Assembly: GCA_028288725.1 (NCBI GenBank)
Contig: JAQGIC010000114.1
Coordinates: forward strand, 1 to 51,203
DNA length: 51,203 nt
Source of the DNA: Rhodospirillales bacterium
GTDB taxonomy: Bacteria; Pseudomonadota; Alphaproteobacteria; ATCC43930; CGMCC-115725
Direction: 5' to 3'
Shown: positions 34,321 through 42,324 of the stretch, in pieces
Layout: every line of letters starts with the position of its first letter
Numbering within the stretch: position 1 is the first letter of the stretch
Notes under the pieces: generated by a model
The model's input: the letters and a program-made list of their open reading frames with translations, nothing else
What the model was told of the DNA's origin: nothing
Database searches by the model: none
Position numbers and translations under genes: made by a program

Positions 34321-35075
34321 TCATTTGGTCCAGATGAATGCGCTGACGAGGCAAAGGATGGATAGGAACGCCCGTGGCGTCTGGTCGTAGCGGGTGGCGA
34401 TCCGCCTAAAGTGCTTTATTTTCAGGAAGAAGCGCTCGACGAGGTTGCGCTCGCAATAGAGGGCATAATCGCAAGAGACTTGCGACGATGTTTTCCTTGG
34501 CGGGATGACCGGCACGACCTCTTGGCTTTGGATGACTTCGCGGAACGCCTTGGCATCGTAGCCCTTGTCACCCAAGACATGGTCTGCGGGAAGGTCTGCG
34601 ATCAGGGCTTCGGCCTGGGTGATATCGCTCGCCTGTCCCGGCGTGAGGATGAAGCGCAGGGGATTGCCCAAGGCATCGACGACGGCATGGATCTTGGTGG
34701 TCAGCCCGCCGCGCGAGCGCCCGATCGCACGAGCTTCAGCCCCCCTTTTTTGCCCGCCGCATGCTGGTGCGCCCGGACGATGGTCGAGTCGATCATGACG
34801 TATTCGAAGTCGGGATCATCCGCCATGGTGGTGAAAAGCCGATCCCAGACGCCGTCCTTGGACCAGCGCGAGAAGCGAACGAACACACTGTTCCAATTGC
34901 CGAAGAACGCCGGCAGATCGCGCCACGGCGAACCCGTTCGGGCCAGCCAGAGCACCGCTCCCACGAACAGCCGGTTATCCGCTCCCGTCCGGCCGGGATC
35001 GCTGCGCTTGCCCGGCAAATGCGGTGCCATCCGATCCCATTGGTGATCCTTCAGGATCAGGCGAACCTCGCTCAT
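34321..35075 (-). CDS. IS5-family transposase, OrfA-OrfB joined by a -1 frameshift
   Basis: OrfA runs from ATG 35075 to 34701 (SEVRLILKDHQWDRMAPHLPG, WRDLPAFFGNWNSVFVRFSRW, MIDSTIVRAHQHAAGKKG with the first catalytic Asp). The second half, in the -1 frame, runs to TGA 34321-34323 and includes AEARAIGRSRGGLTTKIHAV and GNPLRFILTPGQASDITQAE. The second Asp is in LGDKGYD and the Glu in ERNLVERFFLKIKHFRR. The frames meet at a run of six A and six G on the coding strand (complement of 34740-34751), as expected for programmed slippage in IS427-group elements. The stop lies inside the terminal inverted repeat. All DDE residues are present, so the element may be active. Confidence 0.88.
34740..34751 (-). 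promoter_or_regulatory. Slippery A6G6 frameshift site of the transposase
   Basis: On the coding strand the sequence AAAAAAGGGGGG lies exactly where OrfA must shift back one base to enter OrfB (…HAAGKKG then AEARAIGRSRGG). Slippage by the ribosome or RNA polymerase would give the full transposase; unshifted reading stops 16 codons on. Confidence 0.6.
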
Positions 35076-35147
35076 CCAAGCCTCCCTTGCGAAAAGGAGT
35101 TTGAATCAGATTTTCGAGTCCGTGGGAATCCTGAATGTCAACGCTGT

Positions 35148-35486
35148 CTAGCGTGGCGGCGGACCGCCGTGCGCCTTCAGGGCCGTCTCCTGGTCGTCAT
35201 GCAGCCGCTCGTAGCAGGCGAGGCGACGCATCAGATCGACGTTCAGATGGCATTGCGTCCAGGCCGCCTCATAGGCCGTGTGATCGAGCGCGACCGCGAC
35301 CGGAGCCGGCGGCTTCGGCGGCTTGTCGTCGCCGCTGCCGGCCTTGTCGCCGCCGCCACGATGGCCGCCGCCATGCGGCCCACCACCCATGCCTCCGCCC
35401 ATGCCGCCGCCGGGTGGACTCTCCTGGGCCACGGCGGTGCCGGCCGCGATCAGCGCCAGGGCGCAGGCAAAAAACCAAGGTTTCAT
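35148..35486 (-). CDS. Small secreted Gly-rich protein of unknown function
   Basis: This 112-residue protein has a clear Sec signal peptide (hydrophobic 4-18, cleavage after AVA at 20). A low-complexity GGGMGGGMGGGPHGGGHRGG segment (about 26-46) and a Pro/Lys linker follow. The C-terminal ~45 residues hold two cysteines in TQCHLNVDLMRRLACYERL. The RLACYE string resembles a short motif found in many small exported proteins, and the cysteines may pair. The stop TAG (35148-35150) is part of the CTAG target duplicate of the adjacent IS. The same CTAG on the far side gives the same stop before insertion, so the protein is not truncated. No function can be assigned. Confidence 0.65.
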   Translation of the reverse strand: MKPWFFACALALIAAGTAVAQESPPGGGMGGGMGGGPHGGGHRGGGDKAGSGDDKPPKPPAPVAVALDHTAYEAAWTQCHLNVDLMRRLACYERLHDDQETALKAHGGPPPR

Positions 35487-35735
35487 GGTGGGGATGTCGC
35501 CATTGCTGCGGGAAAGCTACCGCCGCGGAGTGTTCCGCCTGTCGAGAGGACCTGTCACCCGTTAAATGGTTTCATCGGATGCCGCTTCGGTATCAGTCGG
35601 TGACGACACGCCACGCCACATTCCACCGTCTTGGCGCCGATCACTTCCTTCAGCCCCTCGTCGGCCGCGCGGCGCTGACAGTCGCGAAACCACCCTTCTC
35701 GGACGGCGGTTTCAAGCCTGGTCGAAGTTTCGGCC

Positions 35736-37223
35736 TTAGCCGAAGGCGGGGCCGCCGGGTCGAACCCGGATGCCGGGTGCCAGCCGCCGCCAGGGCAGGT
35801 CGCCGGGATCGGCCTGCATCGGCCCCGGCGCCTTGGCAACCAGGATCGCCGCCGCGATCGGTGCGAAATCGGCGCGGAAATGCACCGAGCTCTTATTGAC
35901 CAGGATCTTCATCCGCTCGGGTTCGATGCCCCCCACGCGATAGAGGTTCCGGTCGAGCATCTGGGCCTTGTGCGAGCTGACCACGACGTGGACGCCGTCG
36001 ATGCGCAGGCAGGCCGTCGGCCCGAGATCGACCTTGGCACCCGTCATCATCGGCCCCTCCAGCGTGCAGCGGCCATCGGACAGATGCTCGACCTCGAACC
36101 GCGCCTCGAACGGTTCGTCGCCGGGCGTCCCCGACTGGCCGCCCAGCGCCAAATGGATCGTCGCGCCAACCCCCGCGGCATGGGCGGCGGCGGCGGCGGC
36201 CGGGTCGCACAGCAGTCCAAGCGCGGCGTTCGCGGCCCCGTGGCGAACCAGCGCGCGCAGCATGCCGGTCGTGTTGGAATCGCCGCCGGCGCCGGGATTG
36301 TCCTGCGTGTCGGCGATGACCACGGGGCGGCTGGCCGCGCCGGACAGCCGGATGGCTTCGGCAATCGCCTCGTCCGGCGTCAGGAACGGGACCGCCCATT
36401 CCGCCTCGGCCCCGACGAAGGACTGGTAGAGCACATCGACGGCGGCCGCGGCGGCGTCCGGGCTTCGGCCGTAACCCCAGACGACCGGGCCGCATTCGGG
36501 AAAATCCGCGGCCGGAAAGCCCGGCGCGAACGACAGCGACAGGATCTCACCGTTCTCCAGCGCCTCAAGCTGCCGATAGGCCGAGCGGGCCGGTTCGAGC
36601 AGCGTGCACATGCCGTTGATCGGAATCAGGAACGGCAGGCGGCGGGAGGCGCGATGAAAGGCTCCGCCGGCGGCGACGAACGCGTTCAGCAGGGCTGCCG
36701 CCTGTCGGCCGGTCCGGGCCATGTCGATATGCGGATATGTGCGATAGGCGACCATGCCGTCGGCATTCGCCAGCATGCGCCGGGTGACGTTGGCATGCAG
36801 ATCGAGCGAGACGACGATGGGCACGGCCGGCCCCAGGATCGCCCGCAGGTTCGCCAGCAGCTCGCCCTCGCCGTCATCGACATGCTCCACGACCATCGCG
36901 CCGTGCAGATCGAGATAGACGGCGTCGAAATCCCCGGCGCGGGCGGCATCGAGGATCTCGCCGGCGATGCGCTCATAGGCATCCCGCGTCACATGCGCCG
37001 ACGGGCTGGCCCCGGCCCAGATGACCGGCACCAGGCTATGGCCGTCGGCTTCGGCCGCGACGATGAAGCCGCCGGCCGGGACATTGACGTCGCGGAGCGC
37101 CAGAACGTCGGCGCCGCGGACCATCGGCGGGAAGCCTTCGCCACGCACGAAATTCTCGTAATGCGCCCGGGACGGGGCGAAGGTGTTGGTCTCGTGTTGA
37201 AAGCCGGCGAGCAGAATCTTCAC
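35736..37223 (-). CDS. M81-family metallopeptidase (MlrC-like)
   Basis: This 495-residue protein matches the microcystinase C family throughout. The N-terminal GFQHETNTFAPSR carries the family His-Glu metal site. The central part has AVYLDLHGAMVVEHVDDGEGELL and VSLDLHANVTRRM. The C-terminal domain includes IADTQDNPGAGGDSNTTGML and VVSSHKAQMLDRNLYRVGGI. It starts at GTG 37223 behind GAGGG. The family is typified by MlrC, which cleaves linearised microcystin peptides, but most members are in other catabolic settings and their substrates are unknown. Its nearest neighbour is divergent, so it appears to be a single-gene unit. Confidence 0.9.
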   Translation of the reverse strand: MKILLAGFQHETNTFAPSRAHYENFVRGEGFPPMVRGADVLALRDVNVPAGGFIVAAEADGHSLVPVIWAGASPSAHVTRDAYERIAGEILDAARAGDFDAVYLDLHGAMVVEHVDDGEGELLANLRAILGPAVPIVVSLDLHANVTRRMLANADGMVAYRTYPHIDMARTGRQAAALLNAFVAAGGAFHRASRRLPFLIPINGMCTLLEPARSAYRQLEALENGEILSLSFAPGFPAADFPECGPVVWGYGRSPDAAAAAVDVLYQSFVGAEAEWAVPFLTPDEAIAEAIRLSGAASRPVVIADTQDNPGAGGDSNTTGMLRALVRHGAANAALGLLCDPAAAAAAHAAGVGATIHLALGGQSGTPGDEPFEARFEVEHLSDGRCTLEGPMMTGAKVDLGPTACLRIDGVHVVVSSHKAQMLDRNLYRVGGIEPERMKILVNKSSVHFRADFAPIAAAILVAKAPGPMQADPGDLPWRRLAPGIRVRPGGPAFG

Positions 37224-37391
37224 GGGCGGGCCCTCGTCGCGGTTCAGCGTCCCCGAACGCTATCCGATCGACGGCGAGGCCGTCTCCAGTCTTTTCCGGC
37301 CGGGCCGGAGTTCCGGGCTTTCCGCCCTTGCGTCGGGCTCGCCCCTCGCTACAGTCGGGGCCGAAACAACTCGGCCACGCGATCGGATCTC

Positions 37392-38633
37392 ATGCGCGCA
37401 TTCAAGCTTTCCGGACTGTTTCTCGCCGCTTTGCTCGCGGCACCGGCCTGGGCCCGCGTCCCGGTGCCCGACGCGAGCCCGCAGGCGATCGCCTATCACC
37501 AGGGCCTCGATCTGTTCTGGCTGGCCGATCAGGCAACGGGGCTGCTGATCCCGTTGCTGTTCCTGTTCACCGGCTGGAGCGGCCGGCTGGCCGGCTGGTG
37601 CCGGCGCCGCGTCGGCGGACGCTGGTTCTGGACCGTGACGCTCTACGCCATGCTCTATACGGCGCTGGCGACGCTGATCCAGCTGCCGCTGACCTATGCC
37701 GAGAATTATGTCTATGCGCATGCGTTCGACCAGTCGAACCAGACGATGGCCGTCTGGGTCAGCGAGGTGGTCAACGGCCTGATCGTCAATCTGGTGATCA
37801 CGGCGCTGATCGCCTGGATCCCCTATCTGATCCTATACCGCAGCCCGCGCCGCTGGTGGCTGTGGACGACCGCGGCGCTCACCCCCGTCATGCTCGTGCT
37901 GTTCATCCTGTCGCCGATCTGGATCGCCCCGTTGTTCAATCATTTCGGGCCGATGCAGGACAAAGTGCTGGAGGCGAAGGTTCTGGCGCTGGCCCAGCGC
38001 GGCGGGATCCAGGGGGCGCCGGTGTTCGAGGTCGATGCCAGCGTCGATTCCAGACGGCTGGAAGCCTATGTCACGGGCTTCGGCCCGACCAAGCGCATCG
38101 TGCTCTACGATACGCTGATCGGTGCGATGGACGAGCCCGAAGTGATGTTCGTGGTCGGCCATGAGATGGAGCACTATCTGATGGGCGACGTCTGGAAGAT
38201 CCTGGTGATCTTCATCGTCATCCTGCTGGGCGGGATGTTCCTGGTCGATCGCGGCGGCCGCGTGGCACTGGCCCGCTGGCACGCCCGGTTCGGCTTCTGC
38301 GATCTGGCCGACCCCGCGTCCCTGCCGCTGCTGCTGTTCGGCCTGTCCTTCGTCGTGCTGCTCGTCACGCCCGGCCTGATGGCGTTCCAGCGCAGCGTCG
38401 AGCACGAGGCCGATCGGTTCGGCCTGGAGATCACCCGGAACAACGAGGCGGCGGCCAGGGCCTTCGTCAAGCTCGGCACCGAGTCCCTGGGCCTGCCCGA
38501 CCCGGGCTGGCTGGAGCGGACCTTTCGCATGAGCCACCCGTCGCTGGCCGACCGCATCACTTTCGCCAACGACTATCACCCCTGGGCCGACGGTGAGCCG
38601 CTGGTCTACGGCGACCATATCCAGGCCCCCTGA
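37392..38633 (+). CDS. M48-family membrane metalloprotease (Ste24/CaaX-protease-like)
   Basis: This 413-residue integral membrane zinc protease has a signal-like N-terminal helix and further hydrophobic helices at roughly 50-70, 85-110, 130-155 and 170-195. The zinc motif is VVGHEMEHY (His257-Glu258-x-x-His261), with two more helices and then EHEAD (337-341) giving the third ligand Glu. The overall layout resembles Ste24 rather than HtpX. It probably degrades or processes membrane or lipidated proteins at the inner membrane. The frame is open ~500 codons upstream on the strand opposite the M81 gene, but ATG 37392 starts the signal helix. It is followed 15 bases later by a chorismate-mutase-like gene, possibly an operon. 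Confidence 0.87.
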   Translation: MRAFKLSGLFLAALLAAPAWARVPVPDASPQAIAYHQGLDLFWLADQATGLLIPLLFLFTGWSGRLAGWCRRRVGGRWFWTVTLYAMLYTALATLIQLPLTYAENYVYAHAFDQSNQTMAVWVSEVVNGLIVNLVITALIAWIPYLILYRSPRRWWLWTTAALTPVMLVLFILSPIWIAPLFNHFGPMQDKVLEAKVLALAQRGGIQGAPVFEVDASVDSRRLEAYVTGFGPTKRIVLYDTLIGAMDEPEVMFVVGHEMEHYLMGDVWKILVIFIVILLGGMFLVDRGGRVALARWHARFGFCDLADPASLPLLLFGLSFVVLLVTPGLMAFQRSVEHEADRFGLEITRNNEAAARAFVKLGTESLGLPDPGWLERTFRMSHPSLADRITFANDYHPWADGEPLVYGDHIQAP

Positions 38634-38648
38634 TCCGGGAGAACAATC

Positions 38649-39068
38649 ATGAACAGCATGGCCATAGCCGCGGGTGCCGCCATCCTGGCACTGCTCGCCG
38701 GCGCGGTCGCCGCCGCCGACGCGCCCAGCACCGACACCAAGGCGTTCTGGGGCACGCCCCAGGCCGCCGGTGGGGCCTGCTGCCAAACGCTGGGCGAGGT
38801 CCGCGCCAACATCGACCGGATCGACCGGCAGATCGTGGCGCTGATCGGCGAACGCGGCGGCTACGTACGCGAGGCCGCACGCTTCAAGGCGAATCCCGCG
38901 GCCGTCGAGGACAAGGCCCGCGTCGAACAGATCATCGCCCATTTGCGTGCGCTGGCGGTCGACGACAAGGCGCCACCCGATGTGGTGGAATCGACTTATC
39001 GCGCGCTGATCGCGGCCTATACCGACGAAGAGCGGAAAGTTTCGGCAGAGAATGGTGCAAAACCTTAA
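38649..39068 (+). CDS. Exported chorismate mutase-like protein (AroQ fold)
   Basis: This 139-residue protein begins with an N-terminal signal peptide (hydrophobic 4-22, cleavage near VAAADA), then a CC pair and an AroQ-type helix TLGEVRANIDRIDRQIVALIGERGGYVREAARFK. The Arg, Asp and Lys positions match chorismate mutase/isochorismate-pyruvate lyase active-site helices. VEDKARVEQIIAHLRALA gives the second helical segment. GGGAG precedes the ATG. Secreted chorismate mutases are known (AroQ-gamma class), though this one is shorter than most of them. A role in the periplasm is unclear. Confidence 0.78.
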   Translation: MNSMAIAAGAAILALLAGAVAAADAPSTDTKAFWGTPQAAGGACCQTLGEVRANIDRIDRQIVALIGERGGYVREAARFKANPAAVEDKARVEQIIAHLRALAVDDKAPPDVVESTYRALIAAYTDEERKVSAENGAKP

Positions 39069-39193
39069 CGGATCTGGTTTCTAGTCCGGGATGATGGCCG
39101 CGAAGGCGTTCGATACCGAGGCCGAGGGACGTAAGCATTTTGATTGGGACGAGTCTGGGGCGTGAGCCTCCCCTCCATCGCAGGATACGACGC

Positions 39194-42100
39194 GTGCAGG
39201 TCCGTTGGTGCGTCGCTCTCATGGCCCTGTTGCCGCTGCTCTGTCCCGGCCGGGCCGATGCCGCCGAGCGCTGGGTCGATCTGGTCGAAACCGTCTTTCA
39301 GAACTATGGCCGCGAGCAGGGGCTGCCGCACCCGGTCCCGACCGCGCTCGCCCAGGACGGTGACGGTTTTCTGTGGATCGGGACGCAGGGCGGTCTCGCG
39401 CGCTGGGACGGCTATCGCTTCCACGGCTATCAGCCGGATCCGAAGAAGCCGGGCAGTCTGCCCGATAGCTATATCCAAACGCTCCATACAGACCCGCATG
39501 GCCGGCTGTGGGTCGGCACCAGCGCCAGCGGCCTCGCCCGCTACGATCGCGACCATGATCGCTTCGCGATCGTCGATCTCGGCGCCGGCGGCCTTGGTCG
39601 CACGCATGTCGGTGCCATTGCCGACGACGGGCCGAACGGATTGTGGGTCGGGACGGACGAGGGGCTCTACCATCTTGTCCCGGACACGGGTGCCGTCATC
39701 GCCCTGAGCCATCAAGATGACAATCCGGGCAGCCCACCGGACGGGCAGGTTCAGGCCCTGTTGCCCGACCGCGCCGGCCGGCTCTGGGTCGGCACCCAAA
39801 AAGGCCTTGCCTATCGCGCTGCCGGCACCGACCGCTTTGTGCCCGTCCCGATCGCGACCGCGTCCGATGCCGTCGTGGGCGTCACGGCCCTGTTCGAAGA
39901 CGATGACGGACGGATCTGGATCGGCACGAACCGTCACGGCGTCTACGTGATCGAGCAGGGTGCCGGCACGCCTTCGCCCATCGAGGAGACCGAGACCGCC
40001 GGCTCGGTGCTGCAGAGCGACTGGATTTCGTCGATCGCGGCGGCCGGTCCTCGGGAGATCTGGTTCGGCACCCGCGCCGCCGGGATCGTCGTCATCGACC
40101 CGACCACCAAGCGGACGCGGCATATCCGGCACGATCGGACCCTGCCCGGCAGCCTGGCCCACGACGACATCTGGGCCCTGCTGCGCGACAGCGCGGGGTC
40201 GATGTGGGCCGGCGGCACGGGCGGGCTCAGCTATCACACCAACGGTCTCGGCGCGATATCGACGATCTTCGGCGCATCCAACCGGGCGAACGGTGTCTCC
40301 GGAGCCGATGTCTACACGGTTCTGGGAACCCGTGACGGACGCGTCTGGCTGGGGTTTCTGAGCGGCGGCATCGATGTCATCGACCCGACGGTCGGGCGGG
40401 TCGCGCAATTGGCGCCCGATCCGACCCGACCGGGTTCGGCGCTGCCGCAGGATATCGTCCTGTCGATGGCGGAAGCCGGCAATGGTGACGTTTTCGTCGG
40501 CACGTTTCGAGGGCTCTACCGGATAGAGGCGGGAAGCCACAAGGTTACCCTTGCGCAAGTCTCGCCGCAGCGCGATCCCCACGCCGCGGTCAGCGACCTG
40601 CTGATCGACGACGGCATCCTGTGGGTCGGAGGCGTGACCGACGGCCTGTGGGGCGTTAAGCTCGGCGATAAATCGCAGGACCTGGTGTTCGGTCCGGCCG
40701 ATGCCTTCCGGCTGAACGACAAGGAAATCGACGGCATCAAGCGCGGTGTCGGCCAGGACCTCTGGATCGGCGGACGCAACGGCCTGAACCGGCTCGACCT
40801 TGCGACCCGTGCCATCGAACGCATCCTGCCCGATCCGGCCGACCCGACGGCGCTGCCAGCCCGCTTCGTCTCGTCGATGCTGATGGACCGTCAGGGCCGG
40901 CTCTGGGTTTCGACCTTCGGCGGCGGCATCGCGGTCATGACCGGGCGAAGCGGCACCGGCAAGCCGCTGTTCCACAGGCTGACCCTGTCCGACGGCTTGC
41001 CGCACATCAACGTCGACAAGCTGCTGCTCGACGGACGGGGCATGGTCTGGGCTGGAACCGACGACGGCTTGGCGGTGATCGACCCGACGACCTTCGCGAT
41101 CCGCGCGCTGCGTCATGCGGAAGGCTCCCCTTTGCTGGATTATTTTGCGAACGCCGGTAGCGTCGATACGGCCGGCGAGCCCCTGTTCGGGGCCAAGGGG
41201 GGCCTCGCGATCGTCCAGGGAGATCGGCTGGCGGATTGGGATTTTCGGCCGCCCCTCGTCGTCTCGGACATTCGGATCGGCGGCGTTGCCGTACCTAGCG
41301 GTCGCTTCGACAGCCCCGCCTCCGCCACACCGCTGATCCTCACGCCGGAAACCAACAGCCTCGCGGTCGAATTCTCCGCGCTCGATTTCACGGCGCCCGA
41401 GCGCAACCGCTATGCCTATCGCCTGGAGGGTTTCGACCGGAACTGGGTCGAGACCGATGCGAGCCGGCGGCTCGCCGCCTATACCAATCTGCCGCCCGGC
41501 AGCTACACCCTGCGCCTCAGGGGCTCGAACCGCGACGGCGTCTGGACCGAGCGGGATCTCGCCATCCCGATCAAGGTGCTGCCGGCCTGGTACCAGACCC
41601 TGTGGTTCATGATCGCCGCGGCCATGGTGGCGCTCGCCATGGTCGCCGGCTTGGTGCGCAGCCGCACCGCCTATCTGCGCCGGCGCCAGGCCGAGCTGGA
41701 ACGGCAGATCGCCGACCGGACCGCGGACCTGCGGTCCGCCAACGAGCGGCTGTACGAGCTGGCGACGATCGATCCCCTGACCGGCTGCATCAATCGACGT
41801 CACTTCGTCGAGCGGGCGAACGATCTGATCGCGCTCAGCCGTCGCCTGGGGGCGCCGATCAGCCTCGCGATCATGGACCTCGACGAGTTCAAGAACGTCA
41901 ACGACACCTATGGCCATCCGGCCGGCGACGCGGTGCTGCGCATGATCGGCCGAACCAGCCAGAACCATATCCGCGTGACCGACCTGCTCGGCCGCATCGG
42001 CGGCGAGGAATTCGCGCTGCTGATGCCCAATACCGCCGTCGAAGGCGCCCTGCATTTCGCGGAGCGGCTGCGCGAGGCGATCGGCGACGAGGCGGCCGAC

Positions 42101-42259
42101 GTCGAGGGCACGATCCTGCGCATGACGGTCAGCCTCGGCCTGGCCGAGATGCGGCCCAACGAGAGTTTCGACCAGCTCTACGCCCGCGCCGACGCCGCGC
42201 TCTATGCCGCGAAAGAGGCCGGGCGCAATCGCGTCGTCATCGAAGGGAACTGCGGCTAG
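39194..42259 (+). CDS. Beta-propeller sensor (two-component-regulator propeller) diguanylate cyclase
   Basis: This ~1021-residue membrane-bound cyclase starts at GTG 39194 with AGGA 8 bases before it; ATG 39221 is an alternative and a TTG at 39140 is less likely. A signal sequence (MALLPLLCPGRADA) leads into repeated propeller blades of the type FLWIGTQGGLARWDG and RLWVGTSASGLARYD, up to ~650. A Y_Y_Y domain (ERNRYAYRLEGFDRNWVETD, NLPPGSYTLRLRGSN) and a TM helix (about 800-822) follow. A short coiled coil (RRRQAELERQIADRTADL) leads to GGDEF. The active site is GGEEF (936-940), and the RxxD I-site five residues before it (RVTD) is intact, so product inhibition by c-di-GMP is expected. The periplasmic propeller would sense an unknown ligand. 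Confidence 0.92.
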   Translation: MQVRWCVALMALLPLLCPGRADAAERWVDLVETVFQNYGREQGLPHPVPTALAQDGDGFLWIGTQGGLARWDGYRFHGYQPDPKKPGSLPDSYIQTLHTDPHGRLWVGTSASGLARYDRDHDRFAIVDLGAGGLGRTHVGAIADDGPNGLWVGTDEGLYHLVPDTGAVIALSHQDDNPGSPPDGQVQALLPDRAGRLWVGTQKGLAYRAAGTDRFVPVPIATASDAVVGVTALFEDDDGRIWIGTNRHGVYVIEQGAGTPSPIEETETAGSVLQSDWISSIAAAGPREIWFGTRAAGIVVIDPTTKRTRHIRHDRTLPGSLAHDDIWALLRDSAGSMWAGGTGGLSYHTNGLGAISTIFGASNRANGVSGADVYTVLGTRDGRVWLGFLSGGIDVIDPTVGRVAQLAPDPTRPGSALPQDIVLSMAEAGNGDVFVGTFRGLYRIEAGSHKVTLAQVSPQRDPHAAVSDLLIDDGILWVGGVTDGLWGVKLGDKSQDLVFGPADAFRLNDKEIDGIKRGVGQDLWIGGRNGLNRLDLATRAIERILPDPADPTALPARFVSSMLMDRQGRLWVSTFGGGIAVMTGRSGTGKPLFHRLTLSDGLPHINVDKLLLDGRGMVWAGTDDGLAVIDPTTFAIRALRHAEGSPLLDYFANAGSVDTAGEPLFGAKGGLAIVQGDRLADWDFRPPLVVSDIRIGGVAVPSGRFDSPASATPLILTPETNSLAVEFSALDFTAPERNRYAYRLEGFDRNWVETDASRRLAAYTNLPPGSYTLRLRGSNRDGVWTERDLAIPIKVLPAWYQTLWFMIAAAMVALAMVAGLVRSRTAYLRRRQAELERQIADRTADLRSANERLYELATIDPLTGCINRRHFVERANDLIALSRRLGAPISLAIMDLDEFKNVNDTYGHPAGDAVLRMIGRTSQNHIRVTDLLGRIGGEEFALLMPNTAVEGALHFAERLREAIGDEAADVEGTILRMTVSLGLAEMRPNESFDQLYARADAALYAAKEAGRNRVVIEGNCG

Positions 42260-42324
42260 CTAATTATTTGATTTAAAGGGGCGATTCAGCATAAGGCCGG
42301 GTCGGCCTCATGTCATCGCGCTAA
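42260..42324. repeat. Dispersed palindromic repeat, copy 2 (degenerate)
   Basis: The same unit as 34243-34307: AT-rich leader (CTAATTATTTGATTTAAAG), then GGGCGATTCAGC...GGCC and GGCCTCATGTC...GCGC arms with several mismatches. It fits exactly between the stop of the GGDEF gene (42257-42259) and the stop of the convergent meaB (42321-42323), so its right end supplies the meaB TAG. It may double as a bidirectional terminator. Confidence 0.7.

Larger units (their letters stand above)
34308..35147. mobile_element. IS5-family insertion sequence (IS427-like), intact
   Basis: The 840-base element is bounded by perfect terminal inverted repeats. Together with flanking CTAG they read as a 20-bp exact match between 34304-34323 and the complement of 35132-35151. 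CTAG at 34304-34307 and 35148-35151 is the likely target duplication, a palindrome typical of this family. It holds one transposase split into two overlapping frames on the minus strand. It landed at the junction of a palindromic repeat and the stop codon of a small secreted-protein gene. Confidence 0.88.

Noticed and set aside
35555-35839. A 94-codon minus-strand frame after the M81 gene
   Set aside because: Its first third overlaps the M81 C-terminus in another frame, there is no start with a ribosome site in the remainder, and no motif is present.
39065-42055. A 996-codon minus-strand open frame opposite the GGDEF gene
   Set aside because: Shadow of a verified gene; no recognisable motifs and atypical composition.
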